From Xylanimicrobium pachnodae JCM 13526 = NBRC 107786 (lineage in GTDB: Bacteria > Actinomycetota > Actinomycetes > Actinomycetales > Cellulomonadaceae), in contig BCWJ01000007.1 in NCBI GenBank assembly GCA_001592145.1, forward strand, positions 62,001-126,000: a stretch of DNA of 64,000 bases, in the 5' to 3' direction. The notes below the pieces were generated by a model. That model was given only the letters and a program-made list of their open reading frames with translations. It did not search any database and was not told where the DNA came from. Below are positions 6,548 to 15,004 of the stretch, piece after piece (positions within the stretch are counted from its first letter, which is position 1; each line of letters opens with the position of its first letter). The position numbers were made by a program, and so were the translations under genes.

Positions 6548-9500
6548 TCACGGGCGGGCCGACCCCGCGGCCAGCGCCTTGCCCGCGCCCGTGAGGTGGA
6601 GCCGGGTCCCGCGCGGCTGCGCCCCGAGCGGTTCGGCCACGAGGGCCGCGTAGGCCAGGTCGGCGTTGATCAGGTGGACCAGGAGGTCCTGCTGCGACCG
6701 TGCGCCTGCGCCGTCCGCGGTGATGCGCCGGCGGATGGCGCGCCACGCCAGGTACGTCGCCAGGAGCGGACCCACCAGGCACAGCACCACGCCGACGGCG
6801 GCCAGCCACCACAGCGTGAACGTCTCCCACCCCTGCAAGGTCCGGGTGCCACCCCGGGCGCAGAGCCATCCGAACACGATCGCGGCCGCCAGGTACCCGG
6901 CACCGTAGACCGGCAGCCAGGTGGCCGCCACCCCCGTGGGATGGTCGAGGCTCCCCCGGACGAACGTCCCCTGGACCGAGGTTCCGTCGTCGGCGGGGAC
7001 GACGTCGCGCAGCACGCTCGCCCGCCACCGGCGCAACGGGAGCCCGGCGTAGTACGCGATCAGAAGCCCTGCGCCCACCACGGCAATCGTGATCAGCAAC
7101 TGCCAGTACCAGGGCTGCCCGACGAGCCGGCTCACACCCCGGTGCAGCGCGCGACCCGACGGCCCCCACCACCGCACGGCCGCTGCCACGACGAGCGCCA
7201 CGCCCAGCACCCACGGCCAGGCGCGGGCGAGCCACGAGACCAGGCGCCTGCCCGCTGCGGGGGCGTCGTCCGCCAGCGTCTTGAGCGGCGACCGCAGTGG
7301 CCACGGCAGCAGACCCAGCAGCATCAGGGCGGCCACGGCGACGGCGATCACCAGCACCCGGGTCGCGGCGCTCGCGGCGGCGGCGCCGTCGAGGGCCCCG
7401 CGCGACGCGAGCGCGTAGGCGACCAGCGGGCCCACGGGGGCGAGCAGTGCGACGGCGTGCAGCACGCTGCCCGACTTCGCGGCGGCGTAGGCGAAACCTG
7501 CCAGTACCGCGGCGCCGCCCACGAGCCCCACCGTCGCGGACGCTCCCCCGAGCACGCCGAGCAGGCTCAGCACCAGCGTCATCCCGCCCACGACCAGCGC
7601 GCCGAGCGCGGCGAACCGCCCGATCCCCCCGCCCGCGGCGACCCCGCGGATCATCCAGTACGGCAGCAGCATCGCGCCCCGCAAGGCCGCCGTGACGGGT
7701 TTGATGGCGGCGTGGCGGCCCAGGTCGGTGTCGGCGACCGTCACGAACGTGCCGAGCGCCTCGGCACCCGTGCGGAGCAGCGCGTCGCTGCCCATCTCCT
7801 GCGCCAGATCCTCCCGGCCGATGCCCGCCCGGTCGAAGATCTGCAGCACGCGCCAGCCCAGCGCCAGGCGCTCGGACGTCATGGTCCTGGACGCCTGCGC
7901 TGCGGCCGCCTGCGCTGCGATCAGACGCAGAAGCGGGTCGTCCCGCAGCTCCGCGACGAGCAGCGCGCCCCGCGACCGCGGCGAGAAGCCGTCGGCGCAG
8001 TCGACCTCGATGGCCGCCACGAGCGCAGGGAACTCCTCCAGCACCACGTCGACCTGGCGTGGCAGCGCCGCCCACCGCGCCACCTGCGGCAGGTGCGTCC
8101 GGATCGGCTCCGCGGAGACGATCGCGTCCCGCCACTCCTGCCACGCCTCCTCCTCCAGGGTGTCCAGCCCGGGCACGGCCGACGACGACGCCTGCCCGTA
8201 GAGAGCTGAGCGCAACGCGTCGAACGTCGTCCGGGCGAAGCCGACGTCGAACGCCTCGTCGAGCGTGGCGTCCATGCGCGACCGCCGCGCCAGCGCGGGG
8301 TCCAGGCCGAACTCTCGCGGGGCCGAGCGGGCGAGCGCCAGGAGGCGGCGCATCCGGTCGGGGTCCAGCACCACCTGGGTGAGCATGGTGGCGGCGTCGA
8401 GCCGGCCCCACATCCAGTCGTTGACCCGCCACGACCGCTTGAGGAACCCGCCGAACCGGGCCAGCTCCATGCCGGCCGCCTTGTCCCGCGGAGTCCGGGA
8501 GTAGTACGCCCAGGGGTGATCGACGCGCAGCGACAGCTCCGCGAGCCGCACGGGCAGGTTGCTCCCCGTCGTCGTCGGCTGTGCCATGAGGCGCGTCGCG
8601 CCGTCCAGCGCGAGCAGCCGCAGCAGCACACGGTGCCGGGCGTCGACCGGCTCGCCCTCGCGGGCGCCCGAGAACAGGAAGTCGTTCCACGCGGGAAGCC
8701 GCGACACGTCCCCCGCGAGGTCGCGCGCCACGTTCTCGAGGTGGGGCCGCACGTCGAGCAGGAGCCCGACCGCCGCCAGCACCGCGGCACGCACCCGCCC
8801 GCCCGCACCACCGCCACGTGTCGGGGCGCAGAGCCGGTCCAGCGCCGCCGCGCGCCCCGCACGCTCCGGAAGGCGGTCCTCCAGCAGGGTGCGCTCCCCG
8901 TCGAACGGCAGGCCCATGGCGTGCGCGTAGGCGACGACCCGCGCCTCCCAGTACCGCTCACCCGGGTCGAGCCCGCGCAGGTACGGGTCCGTGAGCCACA
9001 CGTCGTCGACCAGGACGCGTCGCACCTGGTGGATCGACCGCACCGCCTCACCGACACGGCGTCGCGCCACGCTCAACCGCAGGACGTCGGCGGCGAGCTC
9101 GGGCGCCGGGCTGGCCACGCTCAGCGCGGACCGCAGCGCCGCCGCGACCGACTCCACGACCCCGACGGCGGGCTTGTCACCCCACGACCAGGCGTCCTCG
9201 CGTGCCAGGTGCGCCGCCTGCCACCCCGGGTCGTCCCACGCGAACCCCTCCGGCACGTACGGCAGACCCTCGCCGGGACGTGCCATCGCCCGCTGCCCCG
9301 ACTCCGCCGCGCTCCGGATCCGCTCGTACGGCCACTGGGAGCGCGGCTCGACCTTGTCCACCAGGGCGCTCGCGGCGTGCCGGATGCGCTCGTGGCGGTA
9401 CTGCTGCCAGGCCGTGCGCAGGACGTCGTACACGCCGCGCACGGCGTCGCCGGCGGTCCCGAACGCGGTCAGCAGCTGTTCCTGGCTGCCCACCCAGTCA

Positions 9501-10576
9501 CCCGCGCGGCGGTTGTGCTCCTCGACCTCCTCGATGTAGCTGCGCCCGCTGTGCGCCGTGATCGACCCGACGACGCCGGCCAGCGCCTCCGTGGCCGACG
9601 GGGGCGCCTCCGCGCTGTCCGGGGCGGGCGTCGCGACGGCCGTCGGGGCGTGCGGGAAGACGAGCACCATGGCGCGGCGCACGGGGCCGTCCGCCTGCCG
9701 GTCGTCGATGGCCCGCAGCACGTGCCGCACGGGCGTGTTGTCCAGCACCCCGCCGTCCACGACGTACCGGGACTGGTCACCCAGGTCGTCCGGGTCCACC
9801 CAGTTCGCGTACGGGCGCATGTCGCCGTGCAAGGGGTCGGGCAGGGGATCGCTGGGCTGCGCCCCGGCGGCGAGCACCGGGATGAACGCGGGCTCGAACG
9901 CGAACGGGAACGACGCCGTGGCGCGCGCCGCGAGCGCCAACGCCGTGGTGGTCGCGCCGACGGCGGCGGGGGCGAAGTCGTCGACGACGTCGGGCGTGCC
10001 GCGCCTGGTGGCGGGCTGCTCGCGGGCGGTGGCGAAGTGGAACGACCCGGCGTGCAGCGTCTGGGGGATCACGTGCCCGAAGTCGTCGACCGTGGTCTCC
10101 TGCCAGCCGTGCAGCAGGGTCGTCGTGATCGTCAGGTCGATGGCGACGCCGGGGCGCCGCTCGAACGACCCGGCCAGCGCGGCCACCGCCTTGTTCAGCT
10201 CCGGCAGGAAGTAGTCGTCGCCGCGCAGCATCGAGGTGGGCTTGCCCCGGAACGGGGTGCGCAGCAGCACCTCGAGCTGGCCGTCGTCGGCCCAGGTCTG
10301 CCGCATGCGGGCGAAGTCCGCGTTGACGTTGGCGCGGGACATGGCGAGCATCGCCCCGTTGATCCCCCCGGCGGACGTGCCGGCGATGATGTCGACGCAC
10401 GCCGTGCTGCGGGTGGCGTCGAGCATCGCACCGTACCCGCCGACGCCGTCCGCGAGACGGTCGATCTCCAGGGACACGCCGCCCATCCAGACGGCGAGCG
10501 ACACCCCGCCGTTGAGCACCGGGGCGAGCCGCAGCTCCTCACGGCCCGGGTGGGCGGGGTCCTGCTGCGCCGTCAT
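6548..10576 (-). CDS. Giant patatin-like phospholipase with C-terminal membrane region (DUF3376 type)
   Basis: This is a 1342-residue protein. The patatin domain occupies residues ~15-310: an oxyanion glycine loop GGVSLAVWMGG (23-33), the nucleophile elbow GTSAGG with Ser68, and the dyad Asp274 in VVDGGVLDN. The middle ~650 residues are helical and match the actinobacterial patatin-DUF3376 layout. From about residue 960 to 1180 there are at least five hydrophobic segments (for example VVGGMTLVLSLLGVLGG and VLVIAVAVAALMLLGLLPW), so the C-terminus sits in the membrane. It should hydrolyse acyl lipids; the real substrate is unknown. GGAGGGG lies six bases before the ATG. The gene stands alone. 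Confidence 0.88.
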   Translation of the reverse strand: MTAQQDPAHPGREELRLAPVLNGGVSLAVWMGGVSLEIDRLADGVGGYGAMLDATRSTACVDIIAGTSAGGINGAMLAMSRANVNADFARMRQTWADDGQLEVLLRTPFRGKPTSMLRGDDYFLPELNKAVAALAGSFERRPGVAIDLTITTTLLHGWQETTVDDFGHVIPQTLHAGSFHFATAREQPATRRGTPDVVDDFAPAAVGATTTALALAARATASFPFAFEPAFIPVLAAGAQPSDPLPDPLHGDMRPYANWVDPDDLGDQSRYVVDGGVLDNTPVRHVLRAIDDRQADGPVRRAMVLVFPHAPTAVATPAPDSAEAPPSATEALAGVVGSITAHSGRSYIEEVEEHNRRAGDWVGSQEQLLTAFGTAGDAVRGVYDVLRTAWQQYRHERIRHAASALVDKVEPRSQWPYERIRSAAESGQRAMARPGEGLPYVPEGFAWDDPGWQAAHLAREDAWSWGDKPAVGVVESVAAALRSALSVASPAPELAADVLRLSVARRRVGEAVRSIHQVRRVLVDDVWLTDPYLRGLDPGERYWEARVVAYAHAMGLPFDGERTLLEDRLPERAGRAAALDRLCAPTRGGGAGGRVRAAVLAAVGLLLDVRPHLENVARDLAGDVSRLPAWNDFLFSGAREGEPVDARHRVLLRLLALDGATRLMAQPTTTGSNLPVRLAELSLRVDHPWAYYSRTPRDKAAGMELARFGGFLKRSWRVNDWMWGRLDAATMLTQVVLDPDRMRRLLALARSAPREFGLDPALARRSRMDATLDEAFDVGFARTTFDALRSALYGQASSSAVPGLDTLEEEAWQEWRDAIVSAEPIRTHLPQVARWAALPRQVDVVLEEFPALVAAIEVDCADGFSPRSRGALLVAELRDDPLLRLIAAQAAAAQASRTMTSERLALGWRVLQIFDRAGIGREDLAQEMGSDALLRTGAEALGTFVTVADTDLGRHAAIKPVTAALRGAMLLPYWMIRGVAAGGGIGRFAALGALVVGGMTLVLSLLGVLGGASATVGLVGGAAVLAGFAYAAAKSGSVLHAVALLAPVGPLVAYALASRGALDGAAAASAATRVLVIAVAVAALMLLGLLPWPLRSPLKTLADDAPAAGRRLVSWLARAWPWVLGVALVVAAAVRWWGPSGRALHRGVSRLVGQPWYWQLLITIAVVGAGLLIAYYAGLPLRRWRASVLRDVVPADDGTSVQGTFVRGSLDHPTGVAATWLPVYGAGYLAAAIVFGWLCARGGTRTLQGWETFTLWWLAAVGVVLCLVGPLLATYLAWRAIRRRITADGAGARSQQDLLVHLINADLAYAALVAEPLGAQPRGTRLHLTGAGKALAAGSARP

Positions 10577-10717
10577 CGTCCCCTCCGGGCCGTGAAGAGT
10601 TGCGCCTCACCGGGCGCCCCGTGACGAAGGCACCTCACCCCAGGGTGTCCGCTGTGCGTCCGCACTGCTCGGCGGACCAGGCATTTCACCCGCCGACGGC
10701 GTCAGCCGACGGGGTCC

Positions 10718-11698
10718 TCACCCGACCGTGTCCCGCACCGACTCGTACCCGGTGCGCAGGATCTCCGCCGAGCGGGCGTAGCTCGCCAGCTCGTCGTCGT
10801 CGAGGTAGAGGTGCACGAGCTCGCGCACACCATCGCGACCGATGACGGCGGGCACGCCGAGGTACACGTCGCTCAGGCCGTACGCGTCGTCGACGTACGC
10901 GGACACGGGCAGGATGACGTGCTCGTCGCGCAGCACCGCCGTGGTGATCCTCGCGAGGCCGCCGGCCACCCCGAAGCTGGTGTTGCCCTTGCCGCGGTAG
11001 ATCTCGAACCCGATCTGCCGCACCCGGTGGTCGAGCTCGTCGAACGGCGCGATGCCGTACGTGCCGGCGTTGTGACGCATCCACTGGCGGATCGGCAGGG
11101 ATCCGATGGACACGTTCGACCAGGCGGTGAACGCCGAGTCGCCGTGCTCACCGAGCACGTAGCCGTGCACGTTGCCCGGGTGGACGTCGATGTAGTCCGC
11201 GATGATCGTGCGCATCCTGCTCGTCTCGACGAGCGTCCCCGTGCCGATCACCCGCGACGTCGGCAGGCCCGACGCCGCCGCGACCACGTGGGTGAGCACG
11301 TCCACCGGGTTGGACACGACCAGGAAGATCCCGCGGAACCCCGATCCCATGACCGACCGGGTGATGGACGTCATCATCGCCACGTTCTTGGACAGCAGGC
11401 GCAGCCGGTCGAACTCGCCGTCGAACTGTGCGGCCGGCGCGTTGGCGGTGATCGCCACGATGTCCGCGTCGGCGCAGTCCGCGTAGTCGGCGGCGTAGAT
11501 CTTCTTCGCCGCGACCGGCGCGTACGGCACGGCGTGGCGCAGGTCGAGCGCGTCGGCGTGCGCTTTGGCCCGGTCGAGGTCGATGATGCCGATCTCGTCG
11601 GCGATGTCCAGCGTCACGAGACTGTGCGCGTACGCGGAGCCGACGGCGCCGTCGCCGACGATCATGACCTTCTTCGTGCGCGCGGGAACGCTGACCAT
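10718..11698 (-). CDS. ldh: L-lactate / L-2-hydroxyacid dehydrogenase
   Basis: This 326-residue cytosolic enzyme interconverts a 2-oxo acid and its L-hydroxy acid with NADH. The Rossmann motif is VGDGAVGSAYAHSL, the substrate Arg region is FDRLRLLSKN, NPVDVLTHV follows, and the catalytic His is in GEHGDS. Two features are unusual. The catalytic-partner segment reads GTGTLVETSRMR, with Glu where LDHs have Asp (LDTAR), and the specificity loop TANAPAAQFDGEFDR is about three residues longer than TAGAPQKPGETR. Overall it still looks closest to lactobacillus-type LDH. A TACCGT six bases before the ATG suggests a leaderless mRNA. Pyruvate as substrate is likely but not certain. Confidence 0.85.
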   Translation of the reverse strand: MVSVPARTKKVMIVGDGAVGSAYAHSLVTLDIADEIGIIDLDRAKAHADALDLRHAVPYAPVAAKKIYAADYADCADADIVAITANAPAAQFDGEFDRLRLLSKNVAMMTSITRSVMGSGFRGIFLVVSNPVDVLTHVVAAASGLPTSRVIGTGTLVETSRMRTIIADYIDVHPGNVHGYVLGEHGDSAFTAWSNVSIGSLPIRQWMRHNAGTYGIAPFDELDHRVRQIGFEIYRGKGNTSFGVAGGLARITTAVLRDEHVILPVSAYVDDAYGLSDVYLGVPAVIGRDGVRELVHLYLDDDELASYARSAEILRTGYESVRDTVG

Positions 11699-11838
11699 GA
11701 GGTCACGGTACCCATCCGCCGGTCGGCCCGGGCGGCGGGAACGCGAGGCGCCCCCGTGCGTGGAATCACGGGGGCGCCTCGATCCGCTGTCTCATTCGGA
11801 TCCCGCCGGCGCTCGCGCGCCGGAAGTCTGCGCCGATC

Positions 11839-12231
11839 CTACCGGCGCACCGCCGCCAGCACCACGCGGTCCACCAGCCACCCGCCCGCGAGCACCGCGC
11901 CGAGCACCGGGTGCCCGAGCCCCCACAGCAGCGCACCCACGGCGCCGAACAGGGCCGCCTCGATGAGCACGGGCGTGGGCTCGGGCGGCCGGTGCCGGGC
12001 CCGCGGCGACAACCACGCCCCCCAGGCCACGACGACGGCAGCAGGCGCGAGAATCGCCGCGGGCCACTGCCACCAGTGGTGCGAGGAGGCCGCGAAGGCA
12101 CCCCAGGAGGCACCCGCGAACAGGGCCAGCTCGAGCGCGAACCGGGTCAGCAGCGCCACGCCGCGCACGGCCGGGTGATCGCCCTCGGGAGGGGCCGGCA
12201 GGTCGGGGTCAGGCTGCGCCGTTGCAGTCAT
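11839..12231 (-). CDS. DUF2568 (YrdB-like) membrane protein
   Basis: This is a 130-residue protein with four predicted membrane helices (FALELALFAGASWGAFA, WPAAILAPAAVVVAWGAWL, VLIEAALFGAVGALLW and VLGAVLAGGWLVDRVVLAA). The pattern FALELALFAG and the Trp-rich second helix are typical of DUF2568, whose function is unknown. The start was chosen because TACGGT (12239-12244) lies seven bases before this ATG. The upstream extension of the frame is proline/arginine noise. It is transcribed away from the hydrolase-like gene next to it. Confidence 0.8.
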   Translation of the reverse strand: MTATAQPDPDLPAPPEGDHPAVRGVALLTRFALELALFAGASWGAFAASSHHWWQWPAAILAPAAVVVAWGAWLSPRARHRPPEPTPVLIEAALFGAVGALLWGLGHPVLGAVLAGGWLVDRVVLAAVRR

Positions 12232-12301
12232 GGACGCGACCGTACCGCGCCGCGTGGGCGCCGGTGAAGGGAACACGACGATGCCGGTACGGTCGTGCCC
12301 C
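12232..12301. promoter_or_regulatory. Divergent pair of leaderless-type promoters
   Basis: TACGGT occurs on the minus strand at 12244-12239, seven bases before the DUF2568 ATG, and on the plus strand at 12288-12293, eight bases before the YdjM-like ATG. No ribosome binding site precedes either start. Confidence 0.55.
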
Positions 12302-13069
12302 ATGATGGGCGGACACCATGCGGCTTCGGGGGCGGCGGCGTGGGTCGCCGTCACCTCCACCACCCCGATCGCGCTGGGCTGGTACCCGGTGTCCGACGTC
12401 GGGATCCTCACGGGGGCGCTGGTGTGCGCGGGCGCGGCGCTGCTGCCGGACGCCGACCATCATGCGGGCACCATCGCTCAGTCCCTCCCGCCGGTGTCGC
12501 ACTGGGCGGCACGCCTGATCGCCGCACTCTCCGGCGGGCACCGCGGCGGCACGCACTCGTTGCTGGGCGTGGCCGTGTTCACGGCGATCGCGTGGGCGGC
12601 CGGACACCTCACCGTCACCACCCAGGAGTTCGGCGAGGTGCTGGTGGGTCCCGGCATCCTGGCGGTGCTGCTCGTCTCGTTCGCGCTGCGGGCCCTGAGG
12701 ATCACCCGCACGGGGACGGCCTGGTCGTGGGTCGCGTCGCTGCTCTTGGCAGCCTCGATCGCGGTGTACGCCCCCGAGGAGTGGTTCTGGATGCCGTTCT
12801 GCGTGGGCCTGGGCACCCTGGTGCACCTGATCGGCGACATGCTCACCACCAACGGCGTGCCGCTGCTGTGGCCGGTCCGCTTCCGGTCGCCGCGCTGGGT
12901 GCGCCGCTACCGCGTGCTCCCGTTCGACGACGTGTGGCGCGCGGGCGGCAACATCGCGGTGCCCCTGCTGGGTGACGCCGGGTCGTGGCGCGAGTGGCTG
13001 GTCATGACCCCGGTGAGCGTCTACGCCGTCGTCGGGATGACGTGGGCCGCGGTGGGGCTGCTCACCTGA
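12302..13069 (+). CDS. YdjM/LexA-binding-like membrane-bound metal-dependent hydrolase
   Basis: This 255-residue membrane protein of the YdjM family has the conserved His/Asp pattern: GGHHAASG at the N-terminus, LPDADHHAGTIAQ, GGHRGGTHSLLG and GTLVHLIGDMLTTNGVPLLWP. These residues form the presumed metal site. About six hydrophobic segments follow. Homologues are described as membrane-bound metal-dependent hydrolases with unproven substrate. Two ATG codons are adjacent; I use the first because it lies eight bases after TACGGT. The gene is convergent with the next one. Confidence 0.83.
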   Translation: MMGGHHAASGAAAWVAVTSTTPIALGWYPVSDVGILTGALVCAGAALLPDADHHAGTIAQSLPPVSHWAARLIAALSGGHRGGTHSLLGVAVFTAIAWAAGHLTVTTQEFGEVLVGPGILAVLLVSFALRALRITRTGTAWSWVASLLLAASIAVYAPEEWFWMPFCVGLGTLVHLIGDMLTTNGVPLLWPVRFRSPRWVRRYRVLPFDDVWRAGGNIAVPLLGDAGSWREWLVMTPVSVYAVVGMTWAAVGLLT

Positions 13070-13123
13070 CCACGGCCCTCAGCGCAGGCCGAACCGCACG
13101 CCTCCGGCGACGGCGGCCCTGAA

Positions 13124-13864
13124 CTAGGTGGGCCGCGCCGGCTTGGTGCGTACCGGGCCCAGCGCGCGCAGCAGCAGCACCGCCGTGATCGACCCCGCCG
13201 CGAGCACGCAGGCCAGCACCACGATCTGGAAGCGGCCGGCCTCCAGGGGTGACGCGCCGCCGAAGATCGACCCGACGAACGCGCCCGGCAGGGTCACCAG
13301 GCCGGTGGTGCGCGTCTGGTCGATGGTCGGCACGAGCGCCTCGTAGGCCGCCTCCCGCCGGATCACCGCCGTGGCCGCCATCGGCCGGGCACCCAGGGCG
13401 AACCAGCCCTCGACCTCGTCCCAGCGGTCGTGCACGCCGAGGAACAGACGCCGCCCGGCGAGCGTCGCGATCGACATCGCGTTGCCGACCACGATGCCGC
13501 CGAGCGCGAGCACGTACCGCGGGGTGAGGTCGAGCGCACCCGTGGCGAACACGATCCCCAGCGCGACGACGACGCCGGTCACCATCGAGCCGGCCACGAT
13601 CCCCAGCGTGCGCCACGAGAACCCGAGACGCCGCGCCGACGTGGACGCCGCCACCGTGAACATCACCGCGAGCGCCGCCGCCACCCATCGGCCGTCCTCG
13701 ATGACGCCGCGCAGCACCAGCGCGATGACGGCGAGCTGGAGCGTCCCGCGCACCACCGCATAGGGCGGCGCCCACCGGCGGGGGACGCGGGCGGCCCCGA
13801 GCACGGCGACGGTGACCGCCGTCAGCGCGACGAGCGCCGTGAGCAGCGGGAACAGCGAGGGCAC
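13124..13864 (-). CDS. fetB: FetB/UPF0014-family ABC transporter permease
   Basis: This 246-residue integral membrane protein has about seven hydrophobic segments. The central GVHDRWDEVEGWFALGARP and the following ATAVIRREAAYEALVPTIDQTRTTGLVTLPGAFVG segments are diagnostic of UPF0014/FetB. In E. coli FetA-FetB exports iron and helps against oxidative stress. No fetA-type ATPase lies next to it here, so its ATPase partner is unknown. The GTG start is six bases after TACGGT, which again suggests a leaderless mRNA. Confidence 0.83.
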   Translation of the reverse strand: MPSLFPLLTALVALTAVTVAVLGAARVPRRWAPPYAVVRGTLQLAVIALVLRGVIEDGRWVAAALAVMFTVAASTSARRLGFSWRTLGIVAGSMVTGVVVALGIVFATGALDLTPRYVLALGGIVVGNAMSIATLAGRRLFLGVHDRWDEVEGWFALGARPMAATAVIRREAAYEALVPTIDQTRTTGLVTLPGAFVGSIFGGASPLEAGRFQIVVLACVLAAGSITAVLLLRALGPVRTKPARPT

Positions 13865-13974
13865 CCGGCCACCGTACGGCCGGAGCGGTTATTCGGTGGA
13901 CCGCTGCCCGGTCCCGATGCCAGCATCGGCGCTGAACCGCTGCACGCTCGTCAGCGAACCCGCCGGAAGGAGGC

Positions 13975-14025
13975 ATGACCGTGACCGTCGTCGTCCACCC
14001 CTGCCTCCCGGTTCCCGCGCCCTGA
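13975..14025 (+). CDS. Sixteen-residue leader ORF upstream of the RIO-type kinase gene
   Basis: An ATG follows a strong GGAAGGAGG at the ideal distance and opens MTVTVVVHPCLPVPAP before TGA. Codons 9-13 form the 5' arm of a 13-bp inverted repeat, so a ribosome translating or stalled on the ORF would open that stem. The position, the ribosome binding site and the hairpin together look like translational attenuation. The peptide has a Val run and a Pro-Cys-Leu-Pro core, but the sensed signal is unknown. No homologue was recognised. Confidence 0.5.
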   Translation: MTVTVVVHPCLPVPAP

Positions 14026-14056
14026 CGCACTGACGCCGCACTCCCGGGAGGCAGGG
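13999..14056 (+). promoter_or_regulatory. Leader hairpin with 13-bp perfect arms
   Basis: CCCTGCCTCCCGG (13999-14011) is perfectly complementary to CCGGGAGGCAGGG (14044-14056), leaving a 32-base loop that contains the leader ORF stop. No T-run follows, so it is not a simple intrinsic terminator. The kinase ribosome binding site (GAGGAGA) lies about 25 bases downstream. Confidence 0.65.
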
Positions 14057-14093
14057 CCCCGCCCCGCACCTTCCCTCCCGAGGAGAACCCCCA

Positions 14094-14981
14094 ATGTCCG
14101 CTCTGGACGCGTTCGACCTGCCCACCTCCCCCCTCGCACCCGCCTCACCCCTCGCACCCGTCTCGCCCCTCGCGCCGGGCACCCGTTGGTCCACCTGGCC
14201 GTCCGTCGCCAAGGGCCAGCGCGGCCCGCAGCCCCACCCCGACTGGATCGTCACCGCCGTCGCCGCGCTCGACACCGAGCTCGGCGTCCTCAAGACCGGC
14301 AAGGAGGCGGACGTCCACCTGGTCGAGCGGGCGATCCCCGCGGGCGCCGTCACGCCGCCGGGCGGGGCGCGGTGGTCGCTGCTGGCCGCCAAGCGGTACC
14401 GCGGCGCCGAGCACCGCCAGTTCACCCGCGACGACGCCTACTCGGAGGGCCGCCGGGTGCGCCGCTCGCGCGACCAGCGCGCCGCCGACGACCGCCGGTC
14501 CGCGTACGGGCGTTCCGTGCGCGCCGGCCACTGGGCGCAGGTCGAGTTCGACGCCCTGTGCGCCTTGTGGGAGGCCGGCGCCCCCGTCCCGTACCCCGTG
14601 CAGATCGACGGCACCGAGATCCTCCTGGAGTTCGTCGGTACGCAGGACGACGACGGCGCCTGGGTCGCGGCGCCCCGTCTCGCCCAGGTTCGCCCGGACC
14701 GCGACCTGCTGGCCGTCTACTTCGAGCAGGCGCGCGACGCGATGGGAGTGTTCGCACGGCTGGGCTGGGCGCACGGCGACCTGTCGCCGTACAACGTGCT
14801 GGCCCACGGCGAGCGCCTGGTCGTCATCGACGTGCCGCAGGTGGTGGACCTGGCGGCCAGCCCGTTCGCCACCCAGTTCCTGCACCGTGACTGCGTGAAC
14901 CTGTGCTCCTGGTTCACCGCGCGCGGTCTCGACGTCGACGCCGACGCGCTGTTCGCGGACGTCTACGCGCAGGCCTGGTGA
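14094..14981 (+). CDS. RIO1-type serine protein kinase
   Basis: This 295-residue protein is a RIO kinase. The ATP-loop is LGVLKTGKEADVHLVE, the lysine strand is LLAAKRYRG, the catalytic loop is AHGDLSPYNVL and the metal-binding loop is VVIDVPQVVDL. The N-terminus carries three near copies of SPLAP(A/V) (residues ~12-28), a low-complexity tail absent from the core domain. RIO1 kinases assist ribosome assembly in eukaryotes and archaea; the bacterial role is not established. The ATG is supported by GAGGAGA upstream. Expression is probably tuned by the leader ORF and hairpin in front. Confidence 0.87.
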   Translation: MSALDAFDLPTSPLAPASPLAPVSPLAPGTRWSTWPSVAKGQRGPQPHPDWIVTAVAALDTELGVLKTGKEADVHLVERAIPAGAVTPPGGARWSLLAAKRYRGAEHRQFTRDDAYSEGRRVRRSRDQRAADDRRSAYGRSVRAGHWAQVEFDALCALWEAGAPVPYPVQIDGTEILLEFVGTQDDDGAWVAAPRLAQVRPDRDLLAVYFEQARDAMGVFARLGWAHGDLSPYNVLAHGERLVVIDVPQVVDLAASPFATQFLHRDCVNLCSWFTARGLDVDADALFADVYAQAW

Positions 14982-15004
14982 GACGGGCAGGGTTTCGATC
15001 GGTT

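Noticed and set aside
6206-8209. Long plus-strand open frame opposite the patatin gene
   Set aside because: Its composition is Arg/Pro/Gly/His-rich and it lies antisense to a gene with clear catalytic motifs.
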